The translations under genes were made by a program, and so were the position numbers. The notes below the pieces were generated by a model that was given only the letters and a program-made list of their open reading frames with translations, had not been told where the DNA came from and made no database searches. From Chrysomallon squamiferum (Eukaryota; Mollusca; Gastropoda; Neomphalida; Peltospiridae), in assembly GCA_012295275.1 (NCBI GenBank), contig CM022679.1:10625169-10689168 (forward strand): DNA of 64,000 nucleotides. Direction: 5' to 3'. This document shows, piece after piece, positions 12,937 through 26,600 of the stretch; position 1 is the stretch's first letter; every line of letters begins with the position of its first letter.

Positions 12937-14696
12937 TCAGCTAGTTTCGATGGGTTCTTTCTTAATAAAGATTTCTTCCTCTTTTTTCACTGGTAGTCTC
13001 CCTTTAAACTGACTTCTGCCGAATGGACATATAGTCAGATTGAGACAATCTTCGCACCTAGGACGTAACGGCAGACACCGCTGTTGTCCAAACCCTACTA
13101 GAAGATGGTTGATATCTCGCCAATGTTCCCTTAAAAAATAAAAATAAAAATAATAAAAATTTAAAAAATGATCATAAAAAGTAAAAAAAAAAAAAGATAA
13201 AAATAAATTATTAAATGTAATTTTCTGTTATTATATGAGAAATTTTTTTTGTAAGATAATATTTTCGCACAATATTTTTTGTTAATAAAACAATTGTTAA
13301 TACATTCAAATCTAAACATCTGCGTAAATCTAACAAACTCTGTACCTTGGAAGCCAGTCTTCTAGAGCTTTCCTGGTTGCCTCTGGTTGCTTTGTTGGTT
13401 GTTTGACCCATTTGAGACGGTTACTGATGCGATGAACATGTGTATCAACCCCAATCCCAGAAACAGTATCCCAGGCACACTTCATAACAAGATGAGCCAT
13501 TTTTGGACCCACTCCAGGCAGCTTGCATAAATCTACAACAGTCTTTGGTATGTCCATTTTATATTCATCCTTTAGTATTTGAGAAGTTCTCTTAATGTAC
13601 CCAACCTTAGTCTGTAAAATGATATAAAATAATTTTTAATTATTTAATTTGCTTAACAGTCAAGATTAAAAACAAAAGTATAGATGTGTTTTTATATATT
13701 ATGAAACCAGCTGTGGTTAATATTGTCCGTTAGTGACAAACCATATATCAGGAAAATACTTATCATAGGTTCTGACTACATGATTATCCACAAAATCTTT
13801 ACCACTGTTTTTTTGTATTTTTGATTTTTATTGAAATGAAATGAAATGAAATAAAATAAAATAACAAAACAAAATATTATGTAATATAACATAATGTAAC
13901 AAAACAAAACAAAATAAAAAGATAAAATAAAGGAAAACAAAACAAAACATTAAACGTAAATTTGAAAGACCAGCACTATCAAACTCAATAATTTCAAAAA
14001 CGTCCATAAGTTTATTATAAACAACCTTGGTAAAACCAACAGGATGAATCAGTTGTGCAAGTTTCTCATCTGAAGTTTTGAGTATATTTTCAATAGTACA
14101 TCCATGTTTTCTCAGTCGCATCATGGCAGCTGATGTCACCTGATCTTTGGTTTGACTTGATAGCATGAGAGAGAGAAGAACTTGATACCTATATACCTGG
14201 AAAAAAAAAAAAAAAAAAAAAAATCCAAATACAATGAAAATGTAAAAATTGACTAATGAAATAATTATAAAACACAAAACATACTGAACTTTGAATTTCT
14301 TTATGAATTATACCTCAGGTGTGGCAGTCTGATCACTGATGACATCACAACCCATTGTATCCACTGGAGCATCCAGCTCACTTCTCATCTCTTTGATATT
14401 CTGAAGATGTTGCCTCCAGTTTTTTGGTTCCCAGCCTGTGTGAGTTTTTATTAAAACATCAGAACTAACAGGTTCTTTCTTATCAGGTTTATCTCTGTCA
14501 TTCTGATATTCTGATTTAACTAGCAAGTCATTTTTATTTATGTCATCAGATTCATATTTAATTGTGATATGTTTTAGTTTTTTTGCTGCAACTGGTTCAG
14601 TTTTTGGTTTGGCTGCTTTCCGAGAATTTTTTGGTTACTGACACTGTTCTTTCCCATTTCTTTCAACTTGCTACGAGTAAAATACTTCGATTCCAT
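12937..14696 (-). CDS. Endonuclease III-like protein 1 (base-excision repair glycosylase/AP lyase), four exons
   Basis: Bifunctional DNA glycosylase that removes oxidised pyrimidines and nicks the strand; acts in nucleus and mitochondria. Exons in transcript order: 14696-14314, 14196-14026, 13611-13346, 13129-12937; all junctions keep frame. Landmarks: [14 protein letters not shown] and APVDTMG before the core, [18 protein letters not shown], the helix-hairpin-helix [10 protein letters not shown] with catalytic Lys about 222, [12 protein letters not shown] with catalytic Asp about 241, [11 protein letters not shown] spanning the last junction, and a C-x6-C-x2-C-x5-C [4Fe-4S] loop (C292, C299, C302, C308). 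Length about 337 residues against about 304-312 in human. The basic N-terminus [16 protein letters not shown] is out of frame with the rest by one base at an A homopolymer (14627-14632). Head to head with PRPSAP. Confidence 0.95.
13831..13950. repeat. Degenerate GAAAT/AAAAT/AAAAC pentanucleotide repeat
   Basis: Inside the second-to-third exon intron of NTHL1, a run of variant pentamers on the plus strand. It produces a spurious Phe/Ile/Leu-rich extension of the neighbouring exon frame. Confidence 0.85.
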
Positions 14697-15077
14697 TGTG
14701 ACAATTGTTCTAATCCAGCCAGTCATTAAAGTGTTAATTATAATTCTAAAAAAAATAATAAAATACCAAAATTCATTTTACCAAATTAATAAACCAGTCA
14801 CCAGAGATGTATCCAGTACAATCATACAATGGATTACATAAAATGAACCTATGTGCAAATAAAAAAATAAAAAATAAAATAACAGGTATTACTGATGCTG
14901 ATGCAGTTTGTCAAATGTGTTATATATTACTTAGTTTACTGTCACTCTAATAATCTATGCCTTCTTTACTTTAGCAGAATGCTTGAGATACTACCTAAAA
15001 TTGTATCATTCAATCACTGGGTAATACTGAAAAACATAATTATATTCAATAATAATAGTGCATGCTTAGCTACAGTA

Positions 15078-15129
<52 letters not shown>

Positions 15130-15453
15130 CTGATGATACACTGATGATACACTGATAGTTATACGACTTTTCACTAGTAGTAAAAGTACCAGCAGTAGAC
15201 GCTTTAAATCGAGATGGGAAACTAGCTCATTTACATGAAAAGGAAATAATTTCAATTTCATTTAGAAGCATAAACTTTAAAAAACGTATTATTAATTCTG
15301 TTGGTGTCATTATTCTGTCTGTTGTATGTCAACAGCTAATATTAATACTTTCTAGTGTATACGCATCCGCGGTTTGATTCCGTATATTTGTAGGTGAAGG
15401 TCGTTAATTTGCAACAACACAAGGCGAAATAGCACGTTGGGTTTATATCCATC
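14697..15453. promoter_or_regulatory. Divergent intergenic region NTHL1/PRPSAP (putative bidirectional promoter)
   Basis: The two start codons are 757 bases apart and point away from each other, so the promoters of both genes must lie here or overlap. The segment carries a (TA)n tract at 15081-15124, a 12-base repeat (gatgatacact) near 15131-15154 and a small GC-richer patch at 15361-15440 next to PRPSAP. No clear TATA box or initiator stands out. Confidence 0.45.
15081..15124. repeat. (TA)n microsatellite
   Basis: Perfect TA tract of about 44 bases in the NTHL1/PRPSAP divergent spacer. Confidence 0.98.
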
Positions 15454-15655
15454 ATGTCGAACCTTACTGACGCTCCAAAAGCTCCTATGATTGTCTTGGC
15501 AGGAAATTCTCATTATGAATTAGCAGAACTTGTTGCTAAGTATGTAAAACGAGGGATGACAATTTGTTGTTGTCAACATTAAAGACAAAACCGTTTGCGT
15601 AAATTATAATCAAAAGAATCAGAATCAATCGATTTGTTATTGTTTATATATATAT

Positions 15656-15750
<95 letters not shown>

Positions 15751-18700
15751 ATAAAATAAAAAAACAGAAAAAAATGTGTTCGCTTCAGTAACTTATATAA
15801 GGATTATTATTATAATAGATGATTATATCGAAACAAAATTATCATTTATAATAATTATTTAGTTTCAGACATCATTTTATCAGTAGAAAACTGTTTTTTT
15901 TCAGAGGTAAAGATTTTTCTTTTATATTTTTGAAAAGGTAATTAGCTCTGTCAAATTTGGTTTTAAGAATTAAAACAGAAATAAAAATAATTCAATTGTA
16001 ATTTATTCTTAATTAATCACCTTTGCAGACGACTGGGTATACGGCTGGGTGATATGGCTGTGTTTCACAAAACAAATCGTGGTGAGTATACATTATTTGT
16101 TTTCTAAGAAGCATATAATGATATAGCAAATAATTATTATTTCTAAAACAGGATTTATCATTTATATTTTTAATATTCATTAGAATTTGTACCATTTTAA
16201 AACCGAAATTCTAAAAATTAATTTTATTGTACGATTTGTATCAATAATTTTGACATTAATGCGTTTCTTTCAGATGTAATCGGTATTTATTTTATATTAC
16301 AAATGCTAAATTTTACATTTTAGAAGATAATTTGCACATGAAGAAAAACATTAAATGCAATATTTTGTACATAGTTTGTTATATTTAATTTTGATTTTCC
16401 TGTCATGTTGGCTAGCTTAATTTGCTACATGTATAATTATTAAATGTTTGTGAATGATAAATTGTATAACATAAATACAGTTAATAAATAAAGAAACCTA
16501 TTTGATTATTTTGGGGGAGTGATGTATAACCATTTTAATGTAAATAAAACCTGTTGAGAGTGTGTCATTAAATAAAACAATTATTTCCTTATTTTATTAT
16601 TTTTAAAATTGTTCTTTAATATTCACTCATTATATATTTATTTATTTATTTTTCAGAAACCACTGTTGAAATCAAAGAATCAGTTCGTGGTAAGGACATA
16701 TACATTATTCAGACAGGAACAAAGTGAGTAAATAGCTTTTTAATATCTCTTCTGATAAGTTACTGGTTTACCATGTGATGTTAATTCTTACTGATGTTAA
16801 TTCTTACTTTGTAAATAAACACTGGAATGGTACAGGATAAGAGCCAGTTGGTTGGAATGGAAAATAGCTTAACAGACATTCATAGAAGAATTAATCTTGA
16901 AAATATTTTGACACTACACATAGAAAACGTGTCATGATATACGTATCACTTGAAGTAAAAATGATAAACTATGGCATTAAAAATAAGATACAAAAACAGG
17001 CATCTCAGTTGCATATCAGTATCACATCTCTGATTTGATACATAACACACACATACACACACTGATATATGCATTATGCACACACATTACAAGTAATCAC
17101 TCACTGTAATTTCAGTACTTAATGTTCACAAAAATACCAATTTCCAAACATTTTTAAGAGTATTTATAAACATTTTTCATTTCTTATTATTTTTCAGAGA
17201 TGTAAACAATGACATCATGGAACTACTTATTATTGCCTACGCCTGCAAAACTAGCTCATGCAGAAACATTGTAGGTGTTATCCCCTACTTACCGTACTCT
17301 AAGCAGTGCAAGATGCGAAAGAGAGGCTCAATTGTCAGCAAGCTCATGGCTACAATGCTTGGGAAAGCTGGTAGAATTTTCATGTTGGCTGTGTCTTGTT
17401 CATTGTCTTTCCTCTCTAGATTTTGTCATAGAGATATTTTCATTAAGAAAAAATAAAATGTTGTTTGAATTATTATTACAGACGTTTTTCTATTACTGTT
17501 GTATTATCATTACTGTTGTTGTTGTTGTTGTTTTTATTATTTTGGTATTCCTGTTAAGTGTTAAAAATGCAGTTATTATTACTGTTATTATTAATATTTT
17601 ATTATTGTTGCCATTATTATTATTTTATTATTATTGCCATTATTATTATTACTTTTGTTGCTATTATTATTATTCATTAATCATAATATTTATTTATTAT
17701 TTTCAGAGATTTACATATATATTTATTACAATGTTTACAGAAGGAAATTATATAAAATACAAATGATTTATTGTAAGCATTAAATTTTAACATTCACCAT
17801 TCATTGTGCTTAGAAAGGTTATAATAGATAAAACCAATTCATGTTTTGTTTGCTTTGTGAACTGTAACTAAAAATACTAAAATAAATTAACCCACATTTG
17901 GCCTTTACTGTTGCTGGTAACATTTACTACAGGCAACAATTACTATTTTATTTTTTACTGACTATTTATTTAAATGCTTTCAGATTTGTGTGAGTGTCTT
18001 TAATTTCAAACAACAAGAAATAAAAGTTAAAAGTATGCCATGTATATAATAAAATAATTTATATCAGTAAATGGATATTTTTGTTAGTTGTTCTCAGGAT
18101 GACTTTGGACAAAATTGGTAGATTATTATTATATTTATTTTAAATACTGGTTTTGATAAAAGGGTACGTTATACACTTGAAGCAGCATTGGGATGTTGTT
18201 GGTTTTTTTTGTAATTTTTTGTTCTTGAATAATTTGTGATATAGATTGACAAATGTGTGTGTAGATAAACTAGATAGATAATTAGTTTCACAAGAATATG
18301 AATGCATCTTTTCAAAAAAAATTATATGTCAAATTGTAGAACACTTCAATAACATTGTACATTTTTGGACTGCATTACACACACACCAACTATTTTTTCA
18401 GATTTGATTAGGAATCATATTGACAACTGTATACAAATATCAATTTCTGTTGTATCTTTACTACTAGGATTACATCACATTATCACTATGGATCTGCACC
18501 AAAAGGAAATTCAGGCCTTCTTTGACATTCCAGTGGACAATCTGAGAGCATCTCCTTTTCTTATTGATTACATTAAAGAATTCGTAAGTTGTTAGATTGT
18601 CAAATATTATTAAACATAACAGTTAAAGAAACCTCAGTTAATTCTAGGTTACATTCTGAAAATACTAATATATTTTCAGTAACAAATTTGTTTTTCTTAC

Positions 18701-21274
18701 TTGATTTTGGTTTGTGCTGGGTTAGGAAAACTAATTAGATGGGAATTTTTGGATTTATTTTTAATGTAACAACTGGAATTTCTGCAACAAACAGGAAACA
18801 CACCAGATTAGTTTTGTACTAAATTCAGTGATTGGCAAAGTGACAGGTTAGATACCAGGATAAAGTTGCTTCAGCCATAATTGGATTTAGGTGTGCAGAT
18901 ATATTACAGTAGTTTCAAGAACTTAGATAAGTCTAATTGACATTATTTTTCAAGTTTAATTAAATGTATGTGCATAACTACATTATTGTTTATTACATCA
19001 TGTAGAATTTCATTTATTTTCAAGATACCTGACTACAGAAATGCTGTGATTGTTGCCAGAAATGCTAACTCAGTAAAGCGAGCCACATCTTATGCTGAAA
19101 GACTTCGACTGAGCATTGCTGTGATTCATGGAGAAAGCAAAACATCAGAATCTGAAGAAGATGATGGGCGCAATTCACCCCCTCTGATAGATGGAGTCAG
19201 ATCTTCAGGCAATGAATTTGGACTTGAGATTGTACCAGGTCTGTATGTTTTGGCAGTAATGGTAGTTTAAATCACTATCAGACAGTGAATTTGAAGTAGA
19301 GGTAGTTCAGCTTAAGAATCCTTTATCCAAAATTACAAAATCTGAAAAGCACCAAAATGCAAAATGTTTTCAAGCTGAAGTGATACTTTGAAGTTTTCTG
19401 ATGTCTTTAAAAAAAAACAAAAAAATTCATGTTGTGCACAGAATTATTAAAAATATTGAATAAAAATACCTGCAAACTATGTGTATAAATTGTATGTGAT
19501 ATATAAATTAATTTCATTTGAGTTGTAAATAATTTTTTCAGGCTATCAGTTTCAGTTCCAAAATTCTAAAAATTCTGAAATCCAAAATATTTTCATTTCC
19601 AAACATTTTGAATAAGAGTTCCTGAACATGTATTAGGTTTGTGATTGTAATAGCAGTTAAAATGAATTTGCTATTTGAAATATACTTCCATTCACTGAAT
19701 GTTCTAATTGTCTCTGTTAGGCACATCATTCAAGACATTATTAATGTGTTTAGGAGATTATTTCTGACCTAACACTGTTCAAGTTACATTTGGATAAAGT
19801 CAGTAACAGGGTTTGAACCCATTCTCTTCTAATCTTAATGCTGAGTGTCTAAGGCTGCCTAATCACTGTGACATGTAAATTTAGATACTAATTTATACTA
19901 TCCAAGGAATATTGCAGTAATGTAAATAAGCAATTGTAGTGAGTTGTTTATCAAAATGAATTATACATAGTAAACAGTTTAGTATTTTTCAGTGAATGTT
20001 TTTTTTATATATTTTATTCAACTCTTTTTAAAAACTTTTAGACTGTTAATTTAAGATTAATAATTTGCACTAATTTCAGTTTCATTTAAAAAGGCATCAA
20101 ATAAGTATCAGATAAAGCAATGAAAAAATAAAATAAATATCCACAAATTAAAAATACACAAAGGCATAACCTAAAATAAATGTGTGATTTTTAAAAAATG
20201 ATTCTGGATATATGCATTAATAAACTTATTTGTTTTTCTCCAAAAAAAATCTTTTCAGTTTTGCAAGCCAAAGAAAAACCACCTTTGAATGTAGTTGGTG
20301 ATGTTGGAGGAAGAATAGCTATTATAGTGGTGAGTTTAGAAACTGCCCAATTTTCAGCAGTTGTGTAATGGTTAACACTTATTTTTCATTTTCAAAATTT
20401 TTAATACTAAATTTTTATAACAAGAATAAAGTCTGAAATTTAAATTTAAAACGACTGTCTTTAATTTCATGATTGGTATTAAATTTCATTTATTTTAGAG
20501 AATACGTTACAAAATACTGTTGCATTTCACCTAACATTAACTTTACAGTATAACAGATAAGTGAAGAATTTTTGGTAAAAAAATAGTCCAGCATTGTGAT
20601 CAAGTAAGACTATAGCTTTTTGATCTTCCTTGTTATGCAGCTGTTTACCTTGTTCTGTAATGCTTTTCATGGTTTCAGGATGATATGATAGATGATGCTG
20701 AATTATTTGTCCAGACAGCTAATGCACTGAAGGTGAGGGGAGCCTACAAAATCTACGTAATGGCAACACACGGCCTCATGTCTTCAGATGCCCCAAGACT
20801 TATTGAAGATTCTTGTATTGATGAGGTAAATATCACCTCCAGAATTTTTGTCTCTGTTTAAAGACTGATTTTACTTAGTTTTATTATATTTTTAGTTGCC
20901 ATGTATGTTTGTGTATATAACAGGAAATTGTGTATATGCATGTATAAAATCTTGTAAATAAATAAATTAAATAAAACAACATACAACATTAGTTTTATCA
21001 GTTTGAATACAAAATACTGAACAAAATACATACATGTGCAGGGTTTTTTGTTTGTTTTTGTTAAATAAATTTTCAAAATATTAATTACCATTATTATTTT
21101 AATGTTTTATTTTAGGTTGTAGTCACTAACACAGTTCCACATGAAGTTCAGAAAATGCAGTGTCACAAAATCAAAACCGTTGACATCAGCATCATGCTAG
21201 TTGAAGCCATTCGCAGAATCCACAATCGAGAGTCAATGTCATTCCTCTTCCGTAACATCGGCATGGATGACTAG
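15454..21274 (+). CDS. PRPSAP1/2: Phosphoribosyl-pyrophosphate synthetase-associated protein (PAP39/PAP41 type), nine exons
   Basis: Non-catalytic, regulatory partner of PRPP synthetase, the cytosolic enzyme feeding purine, pyrimidine and NAD synthesis. Exons: 15454-15539, 16029-16081, 16657-16723, 17198-17370, 18468-18583, 19025-19238, 20259-20329, 20679-20825, 21116-21274; phases add to 361 codons plus stop, like the human paralogues (356-369). Matches include [75 protein letters not shown] and [11 protein letters not shown]. It is the associated protein rather than the enzyme because the segment between VIHGE and AKEKPP carries the acidic PAP-type insertion (residues about 205-240), and the PRPP loop reads VDDMIDDAE instead of the enzyme's VDDMADTCG. 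The start is the only ATG giving the N-terminus. AATAAA at 21479-21484. PRPSAP1 versus PRPSAP2 cannot be decided. Confidence 0.95.
15645..15745. repeat. (TA)n microsatellite in PRPSAP intron 1
   Basis: About 100 bases of TA with a short TACA interruption near its left end. Confidence 0.97.
17500..17710. repeat. TTG/TTA trinucleotide repeat in PRPSAP intron 4
   Basis: A patchwork of TTG, TTA and CATTAT units just after exon 4. It explains the long Ile/Leu/Tyr-rich frame reading through from the exon; the real donor is gctg/gtagaa at 17370. Confidence 0.9.
19750..19885 (-). mobile_element. tRNA-derived SINE relic in PRPSAP intron 6
   Basis: On the minus strand the sequence has a degenerate A-box region (cacagtgattaggc) and, about 40 bases on, a clean pol III B box ggttcaaaccc (plus-strand 19809-19819), in tRNA-like order and spacing. 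The following tRNA-unrelated part has no visible end. No target duplications were identified. A tRNA pseudogene is the main alternative. Confidence 0.55.
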
Positions 21275-23310
21275 CTAGTATGTTTTGTCCCTCATTCATA
21301 TTATGGATTGTTTGCCTGTACGTGTGAGTCTAGTGATCATTGTAGCATTAAAATGTAAATATGAGTGTTGACTGGAACTATTTCGTTGGTAGGAAGAAAC
21401 TGGGTGGTGTCACATAAACATTTAAAAATGTACAAAACAAATAATAATTTATCAAATATTATGTTCTATTTGGAAAAAATAAACAGATGGTGTTTCCTTA
21501 CACAATATATAAATCAGAAAAAATTATTATTATTATTATTATTATTATATTTATTATTATTTTTTAAAGTAAATAAGTAGATATTATTGTAATATGATGT
21601 ACATGTAAAACTAAATCCAACATACACTGGTATGTAATTGTTGTTACTACATGTAGTTTGTATAGTGTAAACTTAGGCAACAGAAAAGTCGTAAATGCTT
21701 ACTGCAGATAAATGAGATATCATATTTTGTGTAGTAATTAAAACAAACAAGTGCTGTTGAAGTGGATGGATGTTCATTTTATTTATTGTTTCAGAATGTA
21801 AAGAAGTGAAGAAAGAAAATTTCAAATATTCTACATCTAAAAATATAATTACAAGTTTACAGGAAAACTTGCATTTATTTCTTCTTTAAGAAATCTCAGA
21901 CAAATTTAATTTCATATGCTGCATAATATAAAACAAATCCAGTACATATTGAATGTTTATAATTTTGATATTTTGGCAGCTAAATAATTATATATTTTTG
22001 TTTTTGTTAATGTTCATAAAGTTATAATTTAAACAATGTGAATTTGACCTTGGTGTTGGTTTTTGATTGATAGTAATTAACAGAAAAAGAGACTGCCTGT
22101 CAGAAATGTTATTTAGTGGCAGATGTTTTTTTTTTTTTTTTTTTTTTTTGCCTTTTATATGATTGTTATTAATGTTTTATAATTTTTATTATGTTTCTTT
22201 TTTATTCCACGACAATTTGTTTTAAATGATGGCCTTTTGTTACATCATTTTAAATGAATTTTTTTGTTAAATATATGAACTTGTTTTGTACATAGTCAGA
22301 GATTCCACCCCACCATCATTTACATCTTGTGAAATTATCAGTAGTAATCAACATAATCATTTTAATTTCAGTTGATGGTTATCAAAAGTAAAGCATTTAT
22401 TTAGAAGAAATAAACAATGTAGAACAGTAACATCAAGGGTTTTATTTTTCAGCATAATGGGTAATTTCAGTGAAAACAAATATCCTGTTAAATATGGTTG
22501 AATGCCAAGTTCTAACAATGCCAGAGGTGTTTTGTTAATGTATAATTCTAATGCACTCTGATGGTTATAAGTATATTGATCACTGACTTATGTCGGTGAA
22601 CAATGGTGTGGTGTAATATTTTTTGTGAGGTGCTAAATAAGAATTTCAGGTTATTTTAAGTCAAAATCAAATAAATATTTACATAAATTTTGTATGTGAT
22701 TTTGATTCACATTATTATTTCCCTTTACTGTTAGTATGTCATGAAAATTTCAGTGATTTCTGTTCTGCTAATTGGAATTGTCAACAACAATGTAAATAAC
22801 AGAATTATTCTGAAATAAAAAAATATAAAACAGTTTTCATACATTTAGTCTTTAATATTTTTAAAATATATTAATAAGCACTGATTTGTATCAGTGGAAA
22901 ATGTTAACATCGTTCACTAAAAACTTACCACTGAGAATATAAAATTAAGAAATACAATGCTTAAACACATCTGATGATTTAACAATTGCATATGCATAGC
23001 AGTGTTACCCCAGCACCAAAAATAAAAACAATCTAGAACCAAGGTGAATTCTGGTTTTAGTATTGAGAGTGATTATACTGCATCAATGAGGGAAAAAAAG
23101 ATTAAAAAACCCCATTTTCATAAATATTGTTTGACAAAAAAAAAATGGAAGGAGCAAGCTGGATGTACTATAACAAATCAATACATAAAGAAAAAATTCA
23201 CTTTTGGCAGTAATATTGAAGCACAAAATTCTTTATTTTTTCTTGATTATTCATTCTGTTGGTATTATTCAAACCTTTTATTATTTCTGAATTAAAATAA
23301 ATAAAGAACC
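21275..23310. other. 3' UTRs and tail-to-tail spacer between PRPSAP and PALB2
   Basis: AT-rich, no coding exon recognised. Holds the PRPSAP 3' UTR (AATAAA at 21479-21484), a TTA repeat near 21523-21550 and a poly-T run at 22126-22149. Confidence 0.6.
21479..21484 (+). terminator. Candidate polyadenylation signal of PRPSAP
   Basis: Canonical AATAAA about 205 bases after the stop codon; other AATAAA copies follow, so the site used is uncertain. Confidence 0.4.
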
Positions 23311-23680
23311 GCACTGTCATCTTATTTCCATCACATGAACAGAGCCATTTTCTTGTCCAGCTATTAGGTGACGCTTTGACAAATGTAACGACAAATGTAA
23401 TGTGACTGAGGAAGATAAGCTAACAAACTGCCATAGTATTTATCCCAGAGTAACACATCCCCTTCTTAAACAAAGGCAGCCATTATCTTTTCATTCTTAA
23501 ATAAATGTAACTGTTTTGAACATCCCAAATATTTATTTTCAGTCTACTGTCAGTTTGTTTATAGAGAGGAATGATAAAAAAATAAATATAGATTTTCTTA
23601 ATTAATTTGCTTTCAATTACCTTTGCATTTTTTCACTGTGCCTGTCAAAATGAAATAATAATTTAAACATCTGTGTTGAT
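23311..23680 (-). pseudogene. Broken duplicate of PALB2 exon 8 end and exon 9
   Basis: 23311-23494 repeats the last PALB2 exon (23687-23872), and 23506-23680 repeats the intron-8 start and the end of exon 8 (24169-24343). By eye the second part differs at roughly a dozen positions in 175. The exon-9 copy has lost its acceptor and first bases, carries a stop where the real exon reads AAIDEE, and has a disturbed middle, so it cannot encode the final WD40 blade. It lies just downstream of the real stop codon. Confidence 0.85.
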
Positions 23681-23692
23681 GGAACTGCACTG

Positions 23693-26600
23693 TCATCTTA
23701 TTTCCATCACATGAACACAGCCATTTTCTTGTCCAGCTATTAGGTGACACTTTGACAAATGTAATGACGTGGAATGGGATTGAGGAAGATAAGCTAACAA
23801 ATTGCCATAGTATTTATCCCAGAGTAACACATCCCCTTCTTCATCAATGGCAGCCATTATCTTTTCATTAACCACTGGATTTTTGAAGCTGAAACAACAA
23901 CAAAATTAATATTAAAGCAAATAATTATTCAGTGATTATGTATCCATGGTTGTTTGAAATGGAGAGAAATATTTTAGCTGAAAGAGTTTCAAGGAAAATA
24001 ATTAAATTTTATGCATCTAAAATGCAAGGTCCTTTCATAATCAGAAGATTTATCATAATATTTGTTCATGTAATTCTGATCTTAATATTTAAAAAGTTGT
24101 TTCAGTAAGCCAAAAAAAGAATAACAAAAATTATAATATGTGGTAAAATCATTCTCAAATATTCGTAATTGTTTTGAACATCCCAAATATTTATTTTCAG
24201 TGTACTGTCAGTTTGTTTCTACAGAGGAAGGATAAACGAATAAATATAGATTTTCTTAATTAATTTGCTTTCAATTACCTTTGCATTTTTTCATTGTGCC
24301 CATCAAAATGAAATAATAATTTAAACATTTGTGTTGATGGATTAACAGCTAAGAAACTTCCTGGATTTTGTTTATGTCTATTCATGACGAGCAGAAACAA
24401 GAAGCCCTGCAATGTTAAGATACTGTATTAATGTTTGCCAAAAATATTAAAATTGCTTGACAGTAAGATATTAAAATAAATGAAAAATAAAGTGCTATAT
24501 TTACATCTGAAGTAAGAAATAGTAATAAATGGAAATAATATTTAATATGTATTTTGTGAGCATTAAATAAGAGTTATCTAAAACTATTTTCTTGTATAAA
24601 ATATAGTACCTCAACAGACTGGACACTTGATATTAAAAGTGGACTTGGAAAGATTTGAGAAATATCTATTTGTGTCAGAAGTGACCCAACTTCATGATTC
24701 CTGAAAACAAAGATTAATTAGTTTAATATTTATATTTCCAAATTCTTCTGTGTTTGTGTATAATAATGATGGTAATGCATTTTTAATAAGTTATATTCTC
24801 CAAAACTCTAGATTAAACTGCATTGTCATTAATAAATTACTGAACAAATGATACATGATACAGTAATGAGTTTCAAAAACAACAGATTAAATCTTTTCAC
24901 AATTACACTGCAAGACAAATATAGAGAAATAAAATATCTGAATTTTTCTTAGATTTATCCTCATGTATAGTTGATGATAATGCACAAAAGTTAAAAATAA
25001 ATTGTTAGCAATATTAAATATTTCTTTTTCTTCTTTTTTGAATTAAGAATATAATATGTCCTCAGATTATACCAGACAAGGATGTTGGAGTTGGAGGAAA
25101 GACCAACAAGAGCAAGATCTAAATCTTCAACAGTAGATAAACTAAGAAGATTTTCTTTGGTGTTTTCTAACTTCTGTTGTGATTGTACTTCATTCAGGTC
25201 CTCACTGAATGAATGTTTTTGAAGAATTGTTGTACTGGACTGTCCATAGGAAATTATTATTTGATCATACTTGAGTGGACAACACAGCAATCTATTTCTT
25301 GAAAAAAGAAATTATATATATTTATTTTATTATTATTTTTTAAATTGTTTTTTAACAATAAAAAAATTACATACCCCCACTTCCCAAACCACAAGAACAA
25401 CACAAAATTTTTAAATTTAAATTTCAAACATGACAGAGTAATGTAAACTAAATCTGTAGAATTTGTTTTATCTAAAATGAAACAAACATTTTGATTTTAA
25501 TACCTTTTGAGAAACCTTTAAATAATAACACTGTGATTCTTATGTTTGAAGGTGCATAATAAATGATTTTTTACAATAATCTTCAAAATTTGAATATATG
25601 ACTTTTAGAATCATAAAATTTATTAAACTCCTACTTTTTTGTCAGAACGATTTTCAAATTGTCATGTTTTATCCAAAACAGTTGAAAGTTTATCCTTAAA
25701 ACTTTATTTGTATTTTAACTTACTTGGTGAAGTTTGTGATAGGAAACTCAATAGTGAGTTGACTGGTTTCTCCTGAATGCATGTCATAAACAAATAACAA
25801 CACCCAAGGAAACATCTCATCCTTGCGTCCTGAGATAAGCAATGCAGACTTGGTTTTGTGAGGTAACAGACACAATTTTTCTGCACAACAACCCTGACAG
25901 ATACATTTGTAACAGAGGTTAGATACAGATTTGATAATGCATTAGACAATATATTCCTCAATTAACAGCAGGGGATACAGAGACAAAACACTTATTAACC
26001 AATATGATATTTTTGCAGAAACTCAACTTGTACTTACACTGTAACAGTATGTTATTAAATATATATCTAAAGACATCTTTAATAAGATATTTTTATGGAA
26101 TATTATAACATTATTTAATAGCTAATAAGTGATACACACACACACAGAGATTTAATATATAACATGAATTAAAAAACAAACACAACTAAAAAGAATTAAA
26201 TTAAAAATAAAACACTTTTCTACAATTAACTGTTATTAACATGCACTCTTTTTAATTTTTTTTATCTGACTACACAAGGATCAAAACAAATATATGTTAT
26301 TATTATTTTCTTAAATATGCTAAATGTTGCTGAAAACAAATCCATTAATTTTGTAATTATTAAATTTATATTTTCATACCAAAGGCAATAACCAATCCAG
26401 CTCATTGTTCCAATCATTTTTTTCATCTGCAGTCCACAGACTTAATGTGTATTCTGAAATGCACGCCACAAACATAATATCTATATTACTGGACCTCACT
26501 ATGCTTGAGATAACAGAGATAACAGGCTCATCCTTTCCTATCTGAAATTAAATTGTGAAAATATCATTCATACATAATTTGAAAACTGAAATTTATATGT

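Noticed and set aside
13211-13411. Minus-strand frame overlapping NTHL1 exon 3
   Set aside because: A shadow in another frame of the real exon, reading on into the intron.
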